From Azonexus sp. (GTDB lineage: Bacteria > Pseudomonadota > Gammaproteobacteria > Burkholderiales > Rhodocyclaceae), in assembly GCA_017983615.1 (NCBI GenBank), contig JAGOBB010000017.1:1-51819 (forward strand): DNA of 51,819 nucleotides, in the 5' to 3' direction. The notes below the pieces were generated by a model that searched no databases, was not told the DNA's origin, and worked only from the letters and a program-made list of their open reading frames with translations. The number at the start of each line of letters is the position of its first letter. The first letter of the stretch is position 1. The translations under genes and the position numbers were made by a program. Below, piece after piece: positions 1 through 7,561 of this stretch.

Positions 1-127
1 GAAAGCGAGGCAGTCAAAAACAACTTCACTGCTACACTTATCCACAGTTGCTGCTCAAAACAACTGCAACCAGCCCTGGGTCAAATTTCAATCAGCAGGG
101 TGGGTCAATATTCAATCAGCGCCGACA
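1..127 (+). mobile_element. Probable right end of an IS21-family insertion sequence (partial)
   Basis: The first 127 bases look like the non-coding end of an IS21-type element. Two near-identical 20-bp direct repeats sit at 77-96 and 101-120, and the block ends in ACA at 125-127. Multiple subterminal direct repeats and TG...CA ends are typical of IS21 elements, whose IstA binds such repeats. No istA or istB sequence is inside the window; it would lie to the left. The exact boundary is inferred. The family call rests on this end structure only. Confidence 0.4.
77..120 (+). repeat. Two 20-bp direct repeats with 24-bp period
   Basis: TGGGTCAAATTTCAATCAGC at 77-96 is repeated at 101-120 with 18 of 20 bases identical; the two differences are adjacent. 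The spacer is AGGG. The arrangement resembles transposase-binding repeats at IS21 ends. The stop codon of the leftward J-domain gene lies inside the second repeat. Confidence 0.8.
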
Positions 128-751
128 CTCTTCAGCCGATTCGCGAGCAAGAAGCTGATAAGCCAGGTTTATCCGCTGCATCTCAATAGCCGCCGCTTGT
201 TTAAGGCGTTCAGGCAGTCCCTGATGCTTATCAGGATGATATTGCTGACTCAATCTGCGCCAAGCAACCTTGATGTCTGCAAATGACGCCGAGGCCGCTA
301 CCCCCAGGATTGTTCTTGCGGTTTGAAGGGTAACTTCCTCTCCCTTTGTAGGTTGAGGTTCATCCTTGAGGAATACGATTTCCATGACGCCGGCCCTGTA
401 TTCGGCTTCAAAGGAAATCTTGCACTTAGGGCACCGGTAAACGAGGCTTTCCTCTTTGAGCGGAATTCGTATCTTGGTTTGGCAACCTTTACACACGACG
501 ATATGGTTTTCAGGCCTCTGAGGCTGAGGAGGCGCCTTAGGCTGCTCAGTCGGCTTCTCCGCTTCCGACTGCCCGGCTGTTGCCTTTATGTGCTTCTCAA
601 CCTTGTCACGCAACGCATGCGCCGAGGGTGTCTTGCGGTGCTTGAGCTCGGCGAGAATGCGTTTTATTGTTGCCAAGTCTGACTTGGAAGCTTCGAATAA
701 GGCCTCAAGCTCTTTGGCTGATTTTTGGATATAAGGGCGGGTCGGTGGCAT
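116..751 (-). CDS. Zinc-ribbon J-domain (DnaJ-like) protein
   Basis: A 211-residue protein with three parts. Residues 1-80 are helical and charged, ending in a Pro/Gln-rich linker. A zinc ribbon uses C87, C90, C107 and C110. A C-terminal J domain (about 142-205) has the HPD motif at 172-174 in QYHPDK. J domains recruit and stimulate Hsp70 ATPases; having it at the C-terminus after a zinc ribbon is unlike housekeeping DnaJ. The gene follows the large helicase gene after 17 bases on the same strand, so they are probably co-transcribed. The last residues and the stop codon fall in the presumed IS21 end, so the C-terminus may be altered by the insertion. No clear Shine-Dalgarno precedes the ATG. 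Confidence 0.8.
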   Translation of the reverse strand: MPPTRPYIQKSAKELEALFEASKSDLATIKRILAELKHRKTPSAHALRDKVEKHIKATAGQSEAEKPTEQPKAPPQPQRPENHIVVCKGCQTKIRIPLKEESLVYRCPKCKISFEAEYRAGVMEIVFLKDEPQPTKGEEVTLQTARTILGVAASASFADIKVAWRRLSQQYHPDKHQGLPERLKQAAAIEMQRINLAYQLLARESAEECRR

Positions 752-768
752 TACGTTGCAGTCTATTT

Positions 769-3700
769 TTAGTGGGCAGTCTCAGCGTGTGCTCGCTTGA
801 TTGCCTTTATGGTGAATTGTTTGGCTGACTGCCCGGGGACACGCAGGACGACAGTGTCTCCGACAATGCCCCCCATCAATGCTTGAGCCAAAGGCGTATG
901 CGAGGCGACAAGCCCTTGCGCAAAATCGTTGTGGCTTTGCGTGATTCTTACCGTGATTGGGTCAGCTGAGGCATCGTTCGCGGGGTAATAGGTGACTAAG
1001 TCGCCCACTTCTACCTCCAGCTCTTCATCCTCTTCGTCGAGGATGTTGATGGCCTTCTCTTCATCAACATCATCGCGTTCCTGATTGACCGGAGGAGCTG
1101 GCGGGATTTCCTCGGTAGCCGTCTCTTCGAATTGACCAGCAGGTTCGGTGCCGGATTCGACAATGAATTCGGCGGGGATTGACTGCGACTTCAGTGACTC
1201 CAAGAACGAGAACAGCTTTTGAGCTTCTGCCAAGGGATTCCGGAACCAGTCAGTGGACCAGATGCGCCAAATTTTTCCTTTCCAGCCTAGGCTTTCGAGA
1301 ATTTCTTGCCGAATTCGGTCACGGTCTCGTACAGAAACCCCTGAGTGATAGGTTGCACCATCGCATTCGATGGCTGCCAGGTAAGCTGAGCGATACTCGG
1401 GATGCTTTACCGCAATGTCGATGCGGAACCCGGCAACACCCAATTGCGGAGTCACGGAATAGCCCCACGACTCTATCAAGTCAATGACTGAAACCTCGAA
1501 GTCACTGTCGGGCTCCAGGCCAGTCTCGACCTCCTGCGGCAGGATTCCGCTACGAGCGTACTCAAGGTAGTTTCTAAGCGCTGTGGTGCCCTCCGGGGTG
1601 CTGTTGTCTGCAATGATGTCTTCGGGCTGCATCGATGTAATCAAGCCAATCGACTTCCGGGCCCGGGTAAAGAGAACGTTCAGGCGTCGCCATCCGCCTT
1701 GCCGGCTAATTGGGCCGAAGTTCTGCCTAACGACGTTAGCACCAGGAGGTTTTCCGAAAGTCGTGGAAATCAGGATGCAATCTCGCTCATCGCCCTGAAC
1801 GTTTTCGAGGTTCTTGAAAAACAACCCCATTCCTTCGGCTTCCCAATGACGCTCGAAATCTTCAGCTTGCGGCACAGACTTCCGCCGCTCTTCCCAAAGT
1901 TCGGCTATCAAATCCCGCTGCTTGATATTAAGGGTGACTACGCCCAGCGAGTCTTCGGGGCGAGTACAAATATGGTCGACGATTGCGTCAACGACCCGTA
2001 GAGCCTCAACCTTGTTCATCTGGCTCTCATAGACGCCATTCGGGACAGGCATGTAATGCAGACCCAATGCTTTCCCTTTGGGATACGGGGACGGGAAAAC
2101 GAACAGCTTGCCCTTGTAGAAGTAGTGATTGGAGAAGGCAATCAACGATTCGTGACGCGAGCGATAGTGCCAGCGAAGCGTTCTAACTGGATGGAAGTGG
2201 CCCATACAAACGTCAAGAATGCTTTCAGCGTCTTCTGCTGCTGTTTGTTGGCCAGCCTCATCCCCATCGGCTGCTTGATTCTGTCGGGAGAAGAACGCAG
2301 TTGGTGGCAACTGCTTCGGGTCGCCTACCACCACCAGTTGCTTACCACGAGCAATTGCGCCAATTGCTTCCTCGGGTTTCAACTGAGAAGCCTCGTCCAT
2401 GACGACGATATCGAATTCCAAGTGCCCAGGTTCCAAAAACTGCGCAACGGCTTGAGGTCCCATCATGAAGCAGGGCTTCAACTCTTGTACGGCACGCCCT
2501 GCCCTTTTAAGAATTTGACGAACGGGGGTTCGGGGCAACGTTAGAGTTATGAGATGCTCAATCAAGGCCATCTCAGTTTTCTCGCCAACTTTGGCAGCGG
2601 CGTGCCCTGCGGGAGGGTGGGCCTGAGCAACGCAACTCAGCGAAATCTGTTGACCACGAAGCTTGATAATCTGCCTATCCAGTTCTGCAAATTCAGCGCG
2701 TACAGTGGAGTGACGAACACCATTGAAGCGGCTCAACTGCGGGAACGCCCTGAAAAGAGATTCGGCGATTGAAGCGTAAAACCGGTACGCAAACGCATCA
2801 GGTAAGGCCGATGAAGGTAGCTCCCCCGACTCCAGGAGCGAAACAAATGCGCTTAGCCCTTCGCCCAACGCTTCTTTGCGTTGCAATACGTATTGGCTCC
2901 AGTCCTGAAGCGCCTCAAGGCTATTTGCCGCCGTCTTGGTCTTCTCAAACAGGTTCTTGGCGTACTCAGAATGGGAGATGCCAGACACATCGGTCCATTG
3001 GTCTAGGCGGAAATGGCCGTAAACACCAACTTGGTTTGAGAAGTCCTCCGCAGCATCCCATCCTTCTTGGATAGCTTTAATCAAGTTGGTTAGATATGAG
3101 TAATTTTGTGTGCTGGCCTCCGAAATCAATACGGATTCAACGGCCTTGGGCAACTTTGAGTTCTTGATTTGTTTGCCGTATGCGAGAGCACCTTCTATTG
3201 GGTCCAAGTTGGTAGAGGTGCCCGCGAAATATGTGCCCAATAAGGTCTGGCCGGCCAAGTGGCCATTGAGCTCGGCCACCGCACCAGGCAAGCGGTGGCT
3301 TGCCTTAACGACGGGTAGCGCATCACAAGCTCGCAATGAGGCAACACTGAGCGACTCAGCCAGGGCCGCGTAGGCCTGGCCAAGCTGTGACAAGGTTTGC
3401 TCTGACAACACAAGCCGTTGAGTCCATGTTTCTCCAGGAGAAGGCGCGTTCAACACCGTGGTTCCCGGGAAATGCTCAACGACAACACTACGGAATCGCT
3501 CCAAGTCGGCTATGGCGTTTTCGACTGAAGGCTTCAGGCCTCTAATCTGCGCAATTCTCGAAACGTCTACCGATATCGGGTCAAATGTAGCGATGTTGAG
3601 CTGGGCCGTTTGTAGGCGCTTAACGGCGTTATCCACCCACCCCGACAACGTTGAGAGCTCGTCCATTGGCGTCTCGTCATCTTTGAAGCTTGGGCCAGCA

Positions 3701-6300
3701 AAGGTGCGCAGCTCGGCGTCGGTCCTCCAGCTCTCATAGCGCTGGATGACAGAAAGCACTTCCTCTAGCTCGGCTAGTCGTGCAGTCGCGGGCTTCTTTT
3801 CCTTTTTGCGCTGCAATTGCTTGTGCAGACCAACGGCACGTCGCCATTTACCTTGGAAAATACGGAACCAGGTGTCCCCTTCTCTAAGTACCAAGATTGA
3901 AGACTTGAGGTCCGCTTCTGCGGGAACCATGTCCAAATACAACTGGGAATTCAGCGCTGATTTCTTCGCTTTTACTTCGGCAAGGACGTTAGTGGCCAGG
4001 GAAAGCGCCGAATGGGCGTGAGGATGCCGAAGTCCTTCATGCCTTAAGTACAAAACGTCGTCAGGTGCCGACTCTGCGAGTGAAAGGACCAGCCGTAGTT
4101 TTTCGATTGAGGTAGGCGTTCCGTCAAATTCAAGCCCCACTATTTTCGCAGACGATTCCAACAGGCCAATTGCTGACTTCGCAGCCTGTGTTGCTGCGGC
4201 GACCGCCTCGAGTTTCTTGGGCAGGTATGACAATACGGTGTTGTCCACCTTTAGTTGCTTGGTCTGTGAGTCCAGCTGCTGAGCATGTTGAAGTTCTAGG
4301 GCTGAAGCAGCTTGGGGGCTTAACCAGCGATGGGAAATAGTCCCCCTAAGCTTTTCCAATTCCTCGAGGCGCGTCCGTAACTCGGCAACCACTCGAGCCG
4401 CATCGTTGTCTGCCTGAGCGTCCTCGGTAAAGAATTTGGGTAGCAAGTCAAAGGCAACATCAGCGGGGTCTGCCGGAGCCAACGTCGCCAGTACGTTTAT
4501 GAGACTACTGGCGCTCTCTGCCGACATCTTGAGCTGATGACCTCCCAGCAACTCAGCTGCGTCGGCCATGGATTTTGCGAAGGCCTCGAATTTGCCAGAG
4601 AACTCTTGGAGCAAGGTTTGAATGGCCAAGTCTTGGCCGGGCCGAATTTCCTCCGGGAAAAATCCCCAGAAGGGGTGGCTATTGTCATATGCACCAATCT
4701 CGTCAAATGTCTTTGCTACATACCGCAAGGTGTCGTATTGGGCGTGAAACTGCGCGGCATTTGTCGTCGGAGCAAACTCTACGTTGACGGTCTGAACTAG
4801 CTGAGCTGACTTTCCTATGCGTTTTCTGAATTTTTCGGCCTTCCAAAGAACTTTATGAACAGTCAGGTTCTGATTATTCCCATGGATGCCATTGAGCATA
4901 TCGGCGTACGCTTTAAGCTCATTCCGTTTTCGTTCCAGAGAGAGCAACATCGAGTCGAGCCCATCTGGAGGAACGGGCCGGAACCTCTTCCGCTTGTCGA
5001 TATCTTCAATCACCCGCTTCTTGTTGGTTTTGTTGCTGTGGAGCTCAAGAATGAAGTTTTCTAGGCCTGCCTGTGACAGACGTGCCTTCACCACTTCCAA
5101 CGCTGCTAATTTTTCAGAAACGAACAAAACCTTCTTGCCCATGTACAGCGCCGCGGCAATAAGGTTTGTAATGGTTTGGGACTTCCCTGTACCTGGCGGA
5201 CCTTCGATAACGACGTTCTTGCCCTCGATGACGTCTATCAATGCGCTGTGCTGCGAACTGTCTGCGTCGTAAATCAGGGGCAGGTGTGCATGCTTGTGGT
5301 CATCAATCGCATACTCATCGCCATACTCTGCTTCGTCGGGTGAAGCCGCCCCTTCGAATACACGGCGAACGATTGGGTGATGAAGTAGTCGATTGTGGAA
5401 GCCGGCTCCAGAGGCCCAATTATCTGGGTCTAAATCCCGAACCAACAGCATATTGGCGAAAGACAACAGCGTTAAGGACATCATGCGGCGTAGGCGCCAC
5501 TGGGGCTGGTCTTCAATTACGGCTTCCACTGCCGCGAAATAATCGGCCAGGGTGTCTTCGTCGCCAAACTCAGGAAGGACCAAACCGAAGTCGCGGTTTA
5601 CCTTTTCTCTTAAAGAAAGGTTGTCCGCTAACTCTTCGCCGGTGTAGGCGATGCTGAAGGAAGCGTAAGGGCCGTTCTCCGCTTTCTCGATTCTGACTGG
5701 AAGGCAAATCAGGGGAGCTCGATACAACTTATCGCTGGTGGGGCTCTCAGGGTATTCGAGAAACCCGAAGACCAAGTAGAGCATGTTGGCCCCGGTCTCC
5801 TCGATGGCCAGTTTCGCTTCTCGGTCGATTTTTCGGCAGTGGCGCCCCAAATCTTCAGCGTAGAAAAGGGTCTGAATTCGATTTCCTGCACCAGCTGGTA
5901 CCGGTACGTTCCGGCTTGTAATTGGAAGTTCGTAATTAGTGTCCAAACCGACTGACGTTGCAAATTGCTTGGCGTCTGGTTTGGACAAGCGGCCGTTTAC
6001 CGTTGTCCAAGCAGTGCGCGGGGGCTCAGGCACGGGGTTAATCTGGCTCGTCGCCCCATTTCCTGCTGGGTACAGCCGCGAGAACACAGCTTCAGGGTTT
6101 GAGTGAACGAATTGGAGAGACTTGCCTACCGAATGCTTGAAATTCAAGAGTCGGTTACGTCCAGTGAGGTCCAAAAGGCGCAATCGCAGTCGCTGCAGCG
6201 CATCTTCCAGAGTCAGGTCACCGGTGAAAATATTGTCGTCAGCGTTATCTTGAACGGGCTGTTCTTGTTCTGCGTAGTCAGTAGGCATCGTTGAAATCAC
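769..6300 (-). CDS. DUF4011-type SF1 helicase with C-terminal Vsr-like nuclease and GreA/B-like domain
   Basis: An 1843-residue protein. The N-terminus (about 28-60, LRLRLLDLTGRNRLLNF) matches the DUF4011 signature. Walker A GPPGTGKS is at 367-374. An insertion of roughly 900 residues separates it from motif II (DEAS, about 1300), GDPKQLPP (about 1320), HYRSRHE (about 1378), VQGDERD (about 1500) and LFTRARKS (about 1543), a complete SF1 set. A PD-(D/E)XK/Vsr-like nuclease (REase_MTES_1575 type) follows, with FRIDIAV and AIECDG near 1625-1650. After an acidic linker, the last 85 residues resemble the GreA/GreB C-terminal domain. The start is GTG at 6300, overlapping the upstream stop as GTGA; an ATG at 6288 is the alternative. 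Related architectures occur in defence islands; function here is inferred. Confidence 0.85.
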   Translation of the reverse strand: MISTMPTDYAEQEQPVQDNADDNIFTGDLTLEDALQRLRLRLLDLTGRNRLLNFKHSVGKSLQFVHSNPEAVFSRLYPAGNGATSQINPVPEPPRTAWTTVNGRLSKPDAKQFATSVGLDTNYELPITSRNVPVPAGAGNRIQTLFYAEDLGRHCRKIDREAKLAIEETGANMLYLVFGFLEYPESPTSDKLYRAPLICLPVRIEKAENGPYASFSIAYTGEELADNLSLREKVNRDFGLVLPEFGDEDTLADYFAAVEAVIEDQPQWRLRRMMSLTLLSFANMLLVRDLDPDNWASGAGFHNRLLHHPIVRRVFEGAASPDEAEYGDEYAIDDHKHAHLPLIYDADSSQHSALIDVIEGKNVVIEGPPGTGKSQTITNLIAAALYMGKKVLFVSEKLAALEVVKARLSQAGLENFILELHSNKTNKKRVIEDIDKRKRFRPVPPDGLDSMLLSLERKRNELKAYADMLNGIHGNNQNLTVHKVLWKAEKFRKRIGKSAQLVQTVNVEFAPTTNAAQFHAQYDTLRYVAKTFDEIGAYDNSHPFWGFFPEEIRPGQDLAIQTLLQEFSGKFEAFAKSMADAAELLGGHQLKMSAESASSLINVLATLAPADPADVAFDLLPKFFTEDAQADNDAARVVAELRTRLEELEKLRGTISHRWLSPQAASALELQHAQQLDSQTKQLKVDNTVLSYLPKKLEAVAAATQAAKSAIGLLESSAKIVGLEFDGTPTSIEKLRLVLSLAESAPDDVLYLRHEGLRHPHAHSALSLATNVLAEVKAKKSALNSQLYLDMVPAEADLKSSILVLREGDTWFRIFQGKWRRAVGLHKQLQRKKEKKPATARLAELEEVLSVIQRYESWRTDAELRTFAGPSFKDDETPMDELSTLSGWVDNAVKRLQTAQLNIATFDPISVDVSRIAQIRGLKPSVENAIADLERFRSVVVEHFPGTTVLNAPSPGETWTQRLVLSEQTLSQLGQAYAALAESLSVASLRACDALPVVKASHRLPGAVAELNGHLAGQTLLGTYFAGTSTNLDPIEGALAYGKQIKNSKLPKAVESVLISEASTQNYSYLTNLIKAIQEGWDAAEDFSNQVGVYGHFRLDQWTDVSGISHSEYAKNLFEKTKTAANSLEALQDWSQYVLQRKEALGEGLSAFVSLLESGELPSSALPDAFAYRFYASIAESLFRAFPQLSRFNGVRHSTVRAEFAELDRQIIKLRGQQISLSCVAQAHPPAGHAAAKVGEKTEMALIEHLITLTLPRTPVRQILKRAGRAVQELKPCFMMGPQAVAQFLEPGHLEFDIVVMDEASQLKPEEAIGAIARGKQLVVVGDPKQLPPTAFFSRQNQAADGDEAGQQTAAEDAESILDVCMGHFHPVRTLRWHYRSRHESLIAFSNHYFYKGKLFVFPSPYPKGKALGLHYMPVPNGVYESQMNKVEALRVVDAIVDHICTRPEDSLGVVTLNIKQRDLIAELWEERRKSVPQAEDFERHWEAEGMGLFFKNLENVQGDERDCILISTTFGKPPGANVVRQNFGPISRQGGWRRLNVLFTRARKSIGLITSMQPEDIIADNSTPEGTTALRNYLEYARSGILPQEVETGLEPDSDFEVSVIDLIESWGYSVTPQLGVAGFRIDIAVKHPEYRSAYLAAIECDGATYHSGVSVRDRDRIRQEILESLGWKGKIWRIWSTDWFRNPLAEAQKLFSFLESLKSQSIPAEFIVESGTEPAGQFEETATEEIPPAPPVNQERDDVDEEKAINILDEEDEELEVEVGDLVTYYPANDASADPITVRITQSHNDFAQGLVASHTPLAQALMGGIVGDTVVLRVPGQSAKQFTIKAIKRAHAETAH

Positions 6301-6485
6301 TTTTTCTTATTGGCGTCGATTGAAGCTGAGTTGGTCAGCCCTTTTTTCTCGCAGTAAGAGAAGAGCAGCATCTCAAGCAAATTGGCTTGGCTGCGTCGCT
6401 CTTCGGCTGCGGCAAAAACCAACATTTCCTTAAACCTTGGCGAAGCTCTGAAACTAACAGAAACCGACTTGAGTTCTCTTTTCAT
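6297..6485 (-). CDS. Small basic protein, possible DNA-binding regulator of the helicase operon
   Basis: The ATG at 6485 is preceded by a good ribosome site (GGGAGA) and gives 62 residues. The N-terminal SVSVSFRASPRFKEML followed by helices resembles a ribbon-helix-helix (CopG/Arc-like) layout: a short strand, then two helices around AAEERRSQANLLEMLLFSYCEKKG. The C-terminus is Lys-rich. The frame stays open upstream to 6692, but that extension has no ribosome site and is unlikely to be translated. The stop overlaps the helicase GTG start, so translation is probably coupled. It could be an autoregulator or a small partner subunit; neither is proven. Confidence 0.6.
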   Translation of the reverse strand: MKRELKSVSVSFRASPRFKEMLVFAAAEERRSQANLLEMLLFSYCEKKGLTNSASIDANKKK

Positions 6486-6509
6486 GCATCCGTCTCCCAG
6501 ATGGCATGT

Positions 6510-6538
6510 ATAGTAAATGTATGGGCATCTTTGCTCAA
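6510..6538 (-). promoter_or_regulatory. Candidate sigma-70 promoter for the helicase operon
   Basis: On the minus strand TTGAGC (6538-6533) and TACTAT (6515-6510) are separated by 17 bases. The -10 box is about 24 bases upstream of the 6485 start codon, leaving a short leader that carries the GGGAGA site. Each box matches consensus at 4 of 6 positions. Prediction from spacing only. Confidence 0.4.
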
Positions 6539-6709
6539 GTGGAACGAATTTAGCCTTTCTCCCAGCAAATCCACTCAACGCCTTAGAGTGCAGCCCTTCA
6601 AGAATGAATTTTTGGAAGCTCGTCTTTGTAACGACATTGGGCATCTTGAGATTGCTAGCCAGACTTGGTCTGCGACAATGTTCTCGAGGCAATGTGGGAG
6701 GGGTACTTC

Positions 6710-6757
6710 ATGAGTGACAAACAATGCCCCTCAATGCAGAATATGCTGCCTGATTGA
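6710..6757 (+). other. 15-codon ORF with strong Shine-Dalgarno (possible remnant or leader peptide)
   Basis: ATG at 6710 is preceded six bases upstream by GGGAGGGG, the strongest purine-rich ribosome site in this gap, and is followed by 15 codons (MSDKQCPSMQNMLPD) and a stop. It may be the 5' stub of a lost gene, a leader peptide, or chance. The rest of the 450-base gap 6486-6935 shows only the minus-strand promoter candidate and no recognisable gene. Confidence 0.15.
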
Positions 6758-6935
6758 CCGTCAACTCATCTGAATACTGTCAATTCTTCGAAGCTCTTAT
6801 TGGGTCTTGTGACAACCGTGACTAGAAAAATTCTCATGCTGAACTTCCTAATCTCGGCAGCAATGAGGTAATTGCTATAGAGAAAAACTTGTTCGCCCAC
6901 AATAGGCATTCATGATTGAAGTTTATGGAGTTTTT

Positions 6936-7340
6936 ATGACAGCTATACCAGAGCAGGTTAAAGAACGTATTCGAGCAAAGGCGCAATCAGACTGGCCCGG
7001 TGACTTTGAGATGCAAAGACACACTATTGAAAAGCAAGTGGCAGCTTTTCGCGAACTCGAAGCCCTCAAAGAGAAATTCGCCTCAGATGAGTTTATTGGC
7101 CAAATTTTTAACTTTGCCTCATCGAGTTGGCCGGACGATTACGAAATGGAACTGCATACATTCCAGACTCAACTCGACGCAGGCATGGCCTTCTTCAACT
7201 ACGAAGCTAACGATGTCCCTTCTGACATCCTTGAGCAAATCAAGCTCAAGGCCTACTCAGAATGGCCTGACGACCATGAGATGAAGTTGCACACATTGGA
7301 AACACAACTTGACGCATGGAGGGAGCTCCAGGAGTTTTAG
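6936..7340 (+). CDS. Triple-repeat hypothetical protein (three 45-residue WP-x-D-x-EM repeats)
   Basis: A start at ATG 6936, preceded by TATGGAG, gives 134 residues; an in-frame ATG at 6912 lacks this site. The protein is three copies of one unit with an exact 45-residue period: Trp at 20, 65 and 110, each in W-P-x-D-x-E-M followed by H-T at 29, 74 and 119 and then a conserved Gln. The units differ strongly at the DNA level, so the triplication is old and kept by selection on the protein. No signal peptide or membrane segment is visible; it is acidic and helical, so probably cytosolic. I do not recognise a family. It lies in the accessory block, convergent with amt. Confidence 0.7.
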   Translation: MTAIPEQVKERIRAKAQSDWPGDFEMQRHTIEKQVAAFRELEALKEKFASDEFIGQIFNFASSSWPDDYEMELHTFQTQLDAGMAFFNYEANDVPSDILEQIKLKAYSEWPDDHEMKLHTLETQLDAWRELQEF

Positions 7341-7474
7341 ATGGTGAATTCACTCCGAAGCCAAATAGGATTTAAATGCTCAATCCTAATGCGCTCTGTG
7401 GAAGGCTGAATAACAGGATATTCATAGCATTTTGCCATCAGCATTAGTCACTGCTACAGCAAATCTGTAAACAG

Positions 7475-7495
7475 AAAAGGGGGCCAATCGCCCCC
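7475..7495 (-). terminator. Rho-independent terminator downstream of amt
   Basis: A GGGGGC/GCCCCC stem with a five-base loop (7479-7495) is followed on the minus strand by TTTT (7478-7475). It lies 66 bases past the amt stop codon. It could also slow plus-strand transcription from the repeat-protein gene, but the T tract is better on the minus strand. Confidence 0.6.
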
Positions 7496-7510
7496 TCATC
7501 AATTTGTCGG

Positions 7511-7550
7511 TCCGACAGACTTAATTGTTTCCCGACAGACTTAATTGTTT
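7511..7550 (+). repeat. Perfect-phase 20-bp tandem duplication at the island/core boundary
   Basis: A 20-bp unit, CCGACAGACTTAATTGTTT plus one leading base, occurs twice head to tail (7511-7530, 7531-7550), differing only at the first base. Immediately upstream, TGTCGG-T-CCGACA (7505-7517) forms a 6-bp inverted repeat overlapping the first unit. It lies in the amt 3' region, where composition shifts from accessory to core. Confidence 0.8.
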
Positions 7551-7561
7551 CTTATCAATGA

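Noticed and set aside
6486-6692. 69-residue N-terminal extension of the small basic protein
   Set aside because: The ribosome site GGGAGA and a promoter candidate both point to the internal ATG at 6485.
7421-7435. CATAGCATTTTGCC as an element copy in the accessory block
   Set aside because: Core mismatched with an inserted base and without the flanking tracts.
7511-7550. Possible CRISPR repeat pair
   Set aside because: The two units are directly adjacent with no spacer, and there are only two and no cas genes.
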